Source: Belnapia arida
GTDB lineage: Bacteria; Pseudomonadota; Alphaproteobacteria; Acetobacterales; Acetobacteraceae
NCBI RefSeq assembly: GCF_016773205.1
Contig: NZ_JAETWB010000003.1
Span: forward strand, 248,001-312,000
Length of the DNA stretch: 64,000 nt
Direction: 5' to 3'
This document shows positions 57,636 to 64,000 of this stretch, piece after piece. The notes below the pieces were generated by a model, which had not been told where the DNA came from, did no database searches, and worked only from the letters and a program-made list of their open reading frames with translations. Within the stretch, counting starts at the first letter, position 1. Each line of letters starts with the position of its first letter. The translations under genes were made by a program, and so were the position numbers.

Positions 57636-59111
57636 ATGACGCTGAGCATGAGCTGGGACGAGTGGACGCAACAGGACGCCACGGGCCTCGCCGCCCTCGT
57701 CCGCCAGGGCGAGCTGACACCCGGGGACCTTGCCGCCCAGGCCGCCGCAGGCATCGCCCGCCTCAACCCCACCCTCGCTGGCGTCGTCGAGCTCTTCGAG
57801 GATGCCGTCGCCGACCCGGCGACCGGCGGCACCGACCTCGCCGGCCCCTTCGCCGGCGTGCCCTGGCTGATGAAGGATCTCGGCCCTACCATCGCCGGCC
57901 GGCTGCAGGAGATGGGCTCCCGCCTCATGCGCGGAAACCGCCCGACGGCGGATGCCTACCTCACCACCCGCATCCGCCAGGCCGGCCTCAACATCATCGG
58001 CCGTACGACGACGCCCGAATTCGGCTGCTGCTCCTCCGCCGAGAACCCGGCGGTCTATGTCACCCGCAACCCCTGGAACCTCGAGCACACCACCAACGGG
58101 TCATCCGCCGGCTGCGGCGCCATGCTCGCCGCCGGCGTCCTGCCGCTGAGCCACGCGACCGATGGCGGCGGCTCCATCCGCATCCCCGCCGGCGCCTGCG
58201 GCAACCTCGGGCTGAAACCCTCGCGCGGCGTCTTCTCCACCGCCCCCTATGCCTCCGATATCAGCAGCCTGGTCTCGACGCAGGGCTGCCAGAGCCGCAC
58301 CGTGCGCGACACGGCGGCCTTCCTCGACCACTGCCGCGGCGGCGCCCCCGGCGAGTTCATGCCCTACTGGACCGCACCCGAGCCCTACTCCACGCTGATC
58401 CAGCGCGACCCGAAGCCCTTGCGCATCGCTCTCTCTCACGAATGGGGCGACTACCGCGCCACGCCGCATTTCGCAGCCGAGCTGGAGCGCGCCGGCCGCC
58501 TGCTGGAAAGCCTCGGCCACCATGTCGACTGGGCGCTGCCCGCGGTCGACTTCCGTGCCGCCTTCGCCGCACAGACCACCTGCTACATCTCCAACTTCGC
58601 CCAGACTGTGGCCAACCTCATCGCCGCCCGCGGCTTCGACCGCCCGCCGGAGGATTTGGTCGAGCCGATGAACATCCGCATCTGGGAGGCCGGCCTCCAC
58701 ACCAGCTACACCGAGCGGGCGCGGATGCAGGCGGCGTTCAATGCCACCTCCCGCGCCTTCGGCGCCTTCTTCGAAGAGTGGGATGTGATCCTGACGCCGA
58801 TCACCGCGCTTCCCACTCCCCGCCTCGGCACCACCGAATACCTGACGATCAGCGGCAACCCGGATGTCCACGACTGGTTCGGCAATCTCTGGCGCAACTT
58901 CGCCTATACGCCGCTCGCCAATCTCTGCGGCATCCCCGGCCTGTCGATGCCGCTCGGCCAGCAGGAGAACGGCCTGCCGCTCGGCATCCAGGCCCAGGCG
59001 AAGCAGGCCGATGACGGCCTGTTGCTGCAACTGGCGGCGCAGGTTGAGCGGGCCATCGGCGGCCAATGGAACAGCGGTCGCCGCCCGCCCCTGCACGTGA
59101 CGGCCCCCTGA
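57636..59111 (+). CDS. Amidase (amidase signature family)
   Basis: A 491-residue enzyme. The catalytic Lys is in FAGVPWLMKDLGP (about residue 80). The Ser-rich signature runs TTNGSSAGCGAMLAAGVLPL and then HATDGGGSIRIPAGACGNLGL, which gives the cis-Ser and nucleophile Ser. LCGIPGLSMPLGQ and NGLPLGIQAQAKQ at the end match the family. It hydrolyses an amide to acid and ammonia; substrates vary widely. It converges on the PYP gene with 23 bases between stops. Confidence 0.92.
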   Translation: MTLSMSWDEWTQQDATGLAALVRQGELTPGDLAAQAAAGIARLNPTLAGVVELFEDAVADPATGGTDLAGPFAGVPWLMKDLGPTIAGRLQEMGSRLMRGNRPTADAYLTTRIRQAGLNIIGRTTTPEFGCCSSAENPAVYVTRNPWNLEHTTNGSSAGCGAMLAAGVLPLSHATDGGGSIRIPAGACGNLGLKPSRGVFSTAPYASDISSLVSTQGCQSRTVRDTAAFLDHCRGGAPGEFMPYWTAPEPYSTLIQRDPKPLRIALSHEWGDYRATPHFAAELERAGRLLESLGHHVDWALPAVDFRAAFAAQTTCYISNFAQTVANLIAARGFDRPPEDLVEPMNIRIWEAGLHTSYTERARMQAAFNATSRAFGAFFEEWDVILTPITALPTPRLGTTEYLTISGNPDVHDWFGNLWRNFAYTPLANLCGIPGLSMPLGQQENGLPLGIQAQAKQADDGLLLQLAAQVERAIGGQWNSGRRPPLHVTAP

Positions 59112-59134
59112 AGGGAGCCGCCACCCACCCAGGC

Positions 59135-59509
59135 TCAGACCCGCTTCACGAAGATCCAGACGCCATCCTTCACCGAAGCCGACTTCATGTGCACCCGCAC
59201 CTTGGCGGGCGCCATGTTGTGGTCGAAGACGTATTCGAACATCGTGTTCACCTGGCCCTTGGTGACGCCTTCCTGGAACTTGCCTTGGAAGAGGTGCCCA
59301 CGCGTGCAGGGCGCGACATCCGTGAAGAAGTTCTTGCCGACGACCTCTTCCGGCTTGCGCCCGGTGATCTCGCCCTCGGCGTTGTTGTACTTCATGATCT
59401 TGCCGCTCGCATCGACGAGGACCGCGCCGAAGGGCAGGCGGTTCAGCCGCGACGGGTCCTGCGCGACCAGGTTCTCGAGGTTGTCCGCCCCGAACTTGAT
59501 GAGCTCCAT
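59135..59509 (-). CDS. pyp: Photoactive yellow protein (PYP)
   Basis: A 124-residue PAS-fold blue-light receptor, colinear with the 125-residue Halorhodospira halophila protein minus one residue. All chromophore-site residues are seen: Tyr 41 and Glu 45 (KYNNAEGEITGR), Thr 49, Arg 51, and the thioester Cys 68 in FFTDVAPCTRG. GVTKGQVNTMFEYVFDHNM and the end VWIFVKRV are also typical. Position 97 is His where H. halophila has Tyr 98. p-Coumaric acid bound to Cys 68 isomerises in blue light. The start at 59509 has AAGGGA nine bases before it; an alternative ATG at 59554 would add 15 residues. It diverges from the ligase gene that activates its chromophore. Confidence 0.96.
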   Translation of the reverse strand: MELIKFGADNLENLVAQDPSRLNRLPFGAVLVDASGKIMKYNNAEGEITGRKPEEVVGKNFFTDVAPCTRGHLFQGKFQEGVTKGQVNTMFEYVFDHNMAPAKVRVHMKSASVKDGVWIFVKRV

Positions 59510-59643
59510 GCCGACCATTCCCTTGCTGTGGATGATGCGGCTCCTCTCTGCCATGCTCCTTCTGAAAATCCGGTAAACACCCGTCCCGGCACCGCCCGCG
59601 CGGCATTTACCCAAAATTCAGCACGCGAGCGCATCCTCTGCCG
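59510..59643. promoter_or_regulatory. Divergent control region between pyp and its ligase gene
   Basis: 134 bases between outward-facing genes, with some AT-rich patches. It contains an inverted hexamer pair, GGTAAA (59572-59577) and TTTACC (59606-59611), flanked by AAAATCC and CAAAATT, which could be an operator or the -10 regions of the two promoters. No firm -35/-10 pair was assigned. Confidence 0.5.
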
Positions 59644-60856
59644 ATGATGACGCCGCAACAGCATCTCGACCTCTCCGAAAGCGCCGTGCTGCGCGTCCTG
59701 CGCTCGCTGCTTGCCGCCGAGCTCACCGCCGCCGGCCGCCGCATCCGGGCGGAGGAGGCCGCGCTCTGGCCCGCCGACCTGACGCTCGACGAATCCGGCC
59801 TCGGGCTCGACAGCCTCGAGCGCCTGACCTGCGCCGCCGCCGTCAACGCCTTCTTCCACCTGCATGAGACAGGGATCGAGGACTACCTCCTGGCCCGCCA
59901 TACGCTTTCCGGCTGGGCCGAGGTAGTGCGTGCCGCCCTCGCCGAGGGCGTCTCGGGCCTTACCGTCACGACCTCCGGCAGCACGGGCGAGCGCCGCCCC
60001 TGCACCCATTCCGCAGCCCGCCTCCTGGCCGAGGGCGCCCACTGGGCAGGGCGCTTCACCGACCGCCGTCGCATCCTCACCCTGGTCCCGGCGCACCATA
60101 TCTATGGCTTCCTCTTCACCGCCCTGCTGCCCGACCTGCTCGGCCTGCCGGTGCAGGATGCGCGCGCCCTCGCCCCTGGTCGGTTGCTGCGGGAGGTTGC
60201 GCCTGGCGATCTCCTGGTCGGCTTCCCGACAGGGTTCTCGGGCCTGCTGCGCTCGATCGGCCCTGCCAGCCTGCCCGCCGATGTCGAGGCCGTCTCCTCC
60301 ACCGCGCCGCTGCCCGCCGGGATCCACCAGGCGCTCCGCTGCGTCGGTTTCGGCCGTGTGACGGAAGTCTATGGCAGTTCCGAAACCGGTGGCATCGCCA
60401 CCCGCATCGCGCCGGAGGAGAGCTTCCGCCTGCTGCCCTGGTGGCGCCCTGGCGAGGCGGGCAGCATCGTCGATGCCGAGACCGGCCGACCCGTCCCGCT
60501 GCCCGATAACGCCGTCTTCGACAAGCAGGGGGGGGCTCCACCTGCATGGCCGCAAGGACCACGCCGTGCAGGTCGGCGGGGTGAATGTATACCCGGACCG
60601 AATCGCCGCCCGCCTGCGCGAGCATCCGCTGGTCGCCGACTGCGTGGTGCGGCTCGATTCATGCCTGGCCGAACCGAGGTTGAAAGCCTTCGCCATCCCC
60701 GCCCCCGGGGCGGAGCCGCAGCGCCTTGCCGCCGAGCTGGAGGCCTGGTGCCGCAGCGCCTTCCCCGCCCCCGAGCGGCCGGTACGCATCGATTGCGGCC
60801 CCGCCTTGCCCGTATCCGAGCTTGGTAAACTCACCGATTGGGAGGCTGCTGCATGA
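59644..60856 (+). pseudogene. PYP chromophore p-coumarate:CoA ligase (pCL), disrupted by one extra G
   Basis: An acyl-adenylate-forming ligase of the 4-coumarate-CoA ligase type tied to PYP activation; it makes p-coumaroyl-CoA, from which Cys 68 of PYP is loaded. The first frame carries an N-terminal acyl-carrier-like stretch (GLGLDSLERLTCAA), the P-loop TVTTSGSTGERRPC and YGSSETGGIATR, then breaks in a run of eight Gs at 60528-60535. Removing one G restores GGLHLHGRKDHAVQVGG and the C-terminal catalytic Lys in SELGKLTDW, ending at TGA 60854-60856 after 403 codons. The restored stop overlaps the next start as ATGA. This is either a sequencing error, phase variation or a true frameshift. Confidence 0.85.
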
Positions 60857-62226
60857 AGCTTCACCCGCACCTCTTCCTCACCCTGGCGACCCTCGGCCTC
60901 GCGCCTGGCGGCCTTGCTCTCGGCAGCAGCATTCCCTGGCTCGGCTTGCCCCTGCTGGCGCTCGGGCTGTTCGGCCTGCTGCGGCTTTGCCGTCAGCCTG
61001 TGCCGCCGCCCCAGCCCGTACCGGAGGCAGCGCCCGCTCCGGCGCCGCCCCCACCCGTCGCGGACCGAACTTCGGCGGTCGAGGCGATGGCCACGCGCAT
61101 TGAGGCGGAGGCGGGTGAGGCGGTCGCCGAGGTCAACGCCGCCGCGCGCGACCTGCAGGCGGAGCTTGACCAGCTCGAGACCTCGGGCATGGAGCTCGAG
61201 CATCAGATGCAGGCCGCCCGCGGCGACAGCGAGCGCGGCGCGGCCGAGGCCGCCATCGCCGCCGAGGCCACCGACGCGATCCTCAAGGTCGTGCAGGATC
61301 TGACCGGAGAGGTGTCGCGCGCTGCCGCCACCTCCCGCGCCATGGCCGAGCGGGGCGAGGAGGCGCAGCGCCTGGTCGCCGAGCTCTTGGTCGCCGCCGG
61401 CGAGATCAACGCCGTCACCCGGCTGATTGCGGGAATTGCCGGCCAGACCAACCTCCTGGCGTTGAACGCGACCATCGAGGCGGCGCGCGCAGGCGAGGCC
61501 GGCAAGGGCTTCGCCGTCGTCGCCGGCGAGGTGAAGCAGCTTGCCGCGGAGGCTGCCAAGGCCAATGCCGCCATCGCCGAGCGGATCGCCGCGGTGCTGG
61601 ATCGCGTCACCCGGACCACCCAGGCCGTCGACACAATCCTCGCCGGCGTGCGCGATCTTGCCGGCATCTCCGCAACCGTCGAGCAGGCGATGTCCCTTCA
61701 GGCGGAAACCGCGGCCAGCGTCGCCCGCGCGGCGGAGGATGCCTCGCGGGCGGCACAGGCCGCGACCGCCAAGGTGGTCGGCGCGGCGGCGAAGCTCGAC
61801 GACAACCGGATGTCCATTGGGATGATGCATGGCACCTCCGGCCAGGTGGCAGCCGCGATCGACGGGCTGCAGGGGCGCCTCGTCGGCCTGGTCCGCGCCA
61901 CCCTGGAGGAGGGCGACCGGCGGCACTACCCGCGCATCCCGGTGCGGTGTCGCTGCACCGTCCTGCCGTCGGGCAGCAAAGAAGCGGTCGCCGGCCAAGT
62001 CGCCAACCTGTCCCTTGGCGGCGCCAAGGTCTACAGCCGGGCCGCAGTCGCATCCGGCGATCTGGTGCGTCTGACGATCGATGGCCTGCCCGACTTCGCC
62101 TGCCGCGTCGTTGGAATGAGCGACGGGCTGCAACTCGCCTTCGTCTTCCCTGATACCGCGACGGAGCGTGAACTCCAGAGCCGACTGAAGGCGTTCCTCT
62201 CCGCTCTGCAGAGCGAGGCGGCCTGA
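60853..62226 (+). CDS. Chemoreceptor-like signalling protein with C-terminal PilZ domain
   Basis: A 457-residue protein. Two membrane helices near residues 6-25 and 28-45 are joined by a few residues (SSIPW), so there is no periplasmic sensor and no HAMP is evident. A Pro/Ala linker leads to a coiled-coil MCP signalling domain (about 70-345) whose hairpin tip is [18 protein letters not shown], then [19 protein letters not shown]. From about residue 350 a PilZ domain follows with RRHYPR (RxxxR type) and NLSLGG (the DxSxxG-type second motif), so c-di-GMP binding is expected. GGAGG at 60841 and the ATGA overlap with the ligase gene decide the start at 60853. A PYP input is inferred from context. 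Confidence 0.9.
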   Translation: MKLHPHLFLTLATLGLAPGGLALGSSIPWLGLPLLALGLFGLLRLCRQPVPPPQPVPEAAPAPAPPPPVADRTSAVEAMATRIEAEAGEAVAEVNAAARDLQAELDQLETSGMELEHQMQAARGDSERGAAEAAIAAEATDAILKVVQDLTGEVSRAAATSRAMAERGEEAQRLVAELLVAAGEINAVTRLIAGIAGQTNLLALNATIEAARAGEAGKGFAVVAGEVKQLAAEAAKANAAIAERIAAVLDRVTRTTQAVDTILAGVRDLAGISATVEQAMSLQAETAASVARAAEDASRAAQAATAKVVGAAAKLDDNRMSIGMMHGTSGQVAAAIDGLQGRLVGLVRATLEEGDRRHYPRIPVRCRCTVLPSGSKEAVAGQVANLSLGGAKVYSRAAVASGDLVRLTIDGLPDFACRVVGMSDGLQLAFVFPDTATERELQSRLKAFLSALQSEAA

Positions 62227-62461
62227 ACTCTTGGACATGGCGTCCGCTCGTTTGGTATAGGAAACTTGTCAGCGCTTGGGCCGTGGTCTCGAGCCAGGGC
62301 CCCCCGCCTAAATCCTTCAAACATTCAACCTTCGTCTCGGTGCGCAATCAAAACAAGACGTTGCGGCATCTCTGATTGAGGTTTTGAACCGCCTTGCCCC
62401 CCGCCTTGACGAATCCCCGCGCCGGCCCGAGGAACACCCCTCCATCGCGCCGAGGCCTCCG

Positions 62462-63511
62462 ATGACCCGCTACGCCCATGCCGACCTCACCACCCTCGCC
62501 GCCGCCCTCTTCGCGGCCGGCGGCATGGATGCCGACAAGGCCGAGGTGGTGGCCGAAATCCTAGTCGAGGGTGACCTGATGGGCCACGACACCCATGGCC
62601 TCGCCTTGCTGCCGCCCTATCTCGACGGCCTCGCCAGCGGCGACATGCAGGGCAGGGGGGAACCCACGGTCCTTTCCGGCACCCCAGTCGCCGAGACCTG
62701 GGACGGCGGCAAGCTCCCCGGCCCCTGGCTGGTCCGCCGGGCCGGCGACCTCGTCGCCGCCCGTGCCACGGAGTTCGGCCTGGCTGCGGTGGCCATCCGC
62801 CGCTGCCATCATATCGGCTGCCTCGCCGCCTACCTCCCGCGCCTCGTGCAGCGTGGCCTCGTCGCCCAGATCTGGTCCTCCGACCCGGCGACGGCATCCG
62901 TCGCCCCCTGGGGCGGCACGCGCCGCATCATCACGCCTAACCCACTCGCCGCCGGCTGGCCCGGCCCGGACGGCCCGGTGATGATCGACATCTCGATGTC
63001 CATCACGACGAACGGCATGACCGCTCGCCGCCGCGCCGAAGGCACCCGCTTCCCCTTCGACGCCCTGCTAACCGCCGAAGGCGAGCCGACCTCCGACCCG
63101 GAAGCCTTCTTCCAAGACGGTACCCTGCTGCCGCTCGGCGGCATGGCCGCCGGCCACAAGGGCTTCGGCCTCGGCCTGCTGGTCGAGGCGCTGACCTCGG
63201 GCCTCGCGGGCCATGGCCGCGCCGAGGCGCCCGGCGGCTGGGGCGCCAATATCTTCGTCCTGGTGATCGACCCCGCCCGCTTCGGCGGCGCCGAGGGCTT
63301 CCTTCGCGAAAGCGGCTGGATCGCCGACGCCGTCCGCACCAACCCGCCCGCCGAGGGCGGCCGGCCGCCCCGTCTCCCCGGCGAGCGCGCTTGGCAACGC
63401 CGCGCCGAAGCCCTGGCGCGCGGCGTCACCCTTCATCCCTCCATCCCGCCCGCGCTCGCCGCCCGCGCCGCCGCCGCCGGCCTCGCCATGCCGAGCCCTA
63501 TCGCCGCGTGA
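62462..63511 (+). CDS. Ldh family (malate/L-lactate/ureidoglycolate-type) dehydrogenase
   Basis: A 349-residue NAD(P)-dependent oxidoreductase of the LDH2/MDH2 type. GDLMGHDTHGLALLPPYL (about residues 38-55) holds the catalytic Asp-His region, CHHIGCLAAYL the next conserved His, and WGGTRRIITPNPLAAGWP plus MIDISMSITTNG the cofactor site. GHKGFGLGLLVEAL near 235 is also typical. Members oxidise 2-hydroxy acids or reduce imino acids such as delta1-piperideine-2-carboxylate. I use ATG 62462, where the family homology starts; an upstream start at 62384 adds a Pro/Arg-rich stretch. It overlaps the glycosyltransferase start by four bases. Confidence 0.9.
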   Translation: MTRYAHADLTTLAAALFAAGGMDADKAEVVAEILVEGDLMGHDTHGLALLPPYLDGLASGDMQGRGEPTVLSGTPVAETWDGGKLPGPWLVRRAGDLVAARATEFGLAAVAIRRCHHIGCLAAYLPRLVQRGLVAQIWSSDPATASVAPWGGTRRIITPNPLAAGWPGPDGPVMIDISMSITTNGMTARRRAEGTRFPFDALLTAEGEPTSDPEAFFQDGTLLPLGGMAAGHKGFGLGLLVEALTSGLAGHGRAEAPGGWGANIFVLVIDPARFGGAEGFLRESGWIADAVRTNPPAEGGRPPRLPGERAWQRRAEALARGVTLHPSIPPALAARAAAAGLAMPSPIAA

Positions 63512-64000
63512 GCCTGCCGCCCATCCTCCAAGTGCTGCCGAGCCTCGTCGCCGGCGGGGTGGAGCGCGGCACGCTCGAGATCGCCGAGGCCATCATCGCC
63601 GCCGGCGGCCGCGCCCTGGTCGCCTCGGCTGGCGGCCCGCTGGTCGGCCCGCTGGAGCGGCTGGGCGCCACCCACGTCACCCTGCCGCTGCGCACCAAGG
63701 CGCCCTGGGGCATCCTCCGCAATGCCGGCGCCCTGGCCCGGCTTGCGGCGGCGGAAGGCGTCGGCATCATCCACGCCCGCTCCCGCGCGCCCGCCTGGTC
63801 GGCGATGCTGGCGGCGCGGCGGGCGGGCGCCCACTTCGTCACCACCTATCACGGCACCTACAACGAGGGCGTCCCGGGCAAGCGGCTCTACAACTCGGTC
63901 ATGGCGAGGGGCGAGCGCGTCATCGCCATCAGCCATTTCATTGCCGCCCATATCCGCGAGCGCCACGGCACCGACCCGGCGCGCATCCGCATCATCCCCC
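63508..64000 (+). CDS. Glycosyltransferase family 4/GT1-like protein, 3' part beyond window
   Basis: The first 164 residues are visible. ILQVLPSLVAGGVERGTLEIAEAI is the N-terminal GT4 loop with the GG-E/R acceptor motif. IIHARSRAPAWSAMLAARRAG and TTYHGTYNEGVPGKRLYN give the second and third strands, and VIAISHFIAAHIRERHG begins the domain linker. The donor-binding half lies outside. It starts with GTG at 63508, overlapping the Ldh stop as GTGA. It resembles LPS or capsule glycosyltransferases; the sugar is unknown. Confidence 0.88.
   Translation, partial: MSLPPILQVLPSLVAGGVERGTLEIAEAIIAAGGRALVASAGGPLVGPLERLGATHVTLPLRTKAPWGILRNAGALARLAAAEGVGIIHARSRAPAWSAMLAARRAGAHFVTTYHGTYNEGVPGKRLYNSVMARGERVIAISHFIAAHIRERHGTDPARIRIIP

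Noticed and set aside
60528-60535. Programmed ribosomal frameshift at the G run
   Set aside because: A pure G run without a known slippery heptamer or downstream structure is better explained by error, phase variation or mutation; kept only as a remote option.
59443-62238. A 931-codon open frame on the minus strand across the ligase and MCP-PilZ genes
   Set aside because: It has no recognisable domain, is Gly/Arg/Gln-rich, and lies antisense to genes with clear motifs; such long shadows are common at this GC content.

Overview
The window is a GC-rich, almost gap-free stretch of bacterial chromosome. Codon choice, the abundance of Bug-type tricarboxylate-transporter binding proteins and the conserved run yebC-ruvCAB-ybgC-tolQRAB-pal-cpoB-tilS-ftsH-folP-glmM point to an alphaproteobacterium, most likely a Roseomonas-like member of the Acetobacteraceae. 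That placement is inferred from gene content and was not computed. I saw no rRNA, tRNA, insertion sequence, phage gene or CRISPR array.

Layout. (1) 1-5815: accessory catabolism and uptake: a truncated aminoglycoside-phosphotransferase-fold kinase, TspO, a Bug protein, an enoyl-CoA hydratase, a luciferase-like oxidoreductase, a glutaredoxin-DinB fusion and a TRAP binding protein. (2) 5838-17657: a type I secretion and RTX locus. On the minus strand one RTX protein heads a run of GT2 and GT4 glycosyltransferases, a single-pass membrane protein, two different ABC exporter half-subunits and an HlyD adaptor. A second RTX gene diverges on the plus strand and ends at a clear intrinsic terminator. 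(3) 17802-20082: nucleotide-sugar dehydrogenase, a small ORF and a PPOX-type flavoprotein. (4) 20203-35949: the housekeeping core, covering Holliday junction resolution (RuvCAB), the Tol-Pal envelope machine, TilS, FtsH, FolP, GlmM and ThiD. (5) 35946-50379: mixed metabolism and membrane genes, including Pgm, SerC-SerA, enoyl-CoA hydratase, zinc alcohol dehydrogenase, a GT-C-like membrane enzyme and a TPR protein. (6) 50426-59111: epimerase-like SDR, two periplasmic binding proteins, alpha/beta hydrolase with fumarylacetoacetase-type hydrolase, a lipoprotein, GNAT and an amidase. (7) 59135-62226: a blue-light module. (8) 62462-64000: an Ldh-family dehydrogenase and a glycosyltransferase cut by the window edge.

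The most interesting region is 59135-62226. A photoactive yellow protein (PYP) with all chromophore-site residues lies divergent from its dedicated p-coumarate:CoA ligase. The ligase is broken by one extra G in an eight-G run. Its restored stop overlaps, as ATGA, the start of a chemoreceptor-like protein that has no periplasmic sensor domain but carries a C-terminal PilZ domain with both c-di-GMP motifs. I infer a light-responsive signalling unit in which PYP could feed a receptor joining chemotaxis and c-di-GMP. Other points of note are the paired ABC subunits of the type I system, ruvC without an ordinary start codon, tandem palindromic repeats between cpoB and tilS, and a glutaredoxin-DinB fusion.
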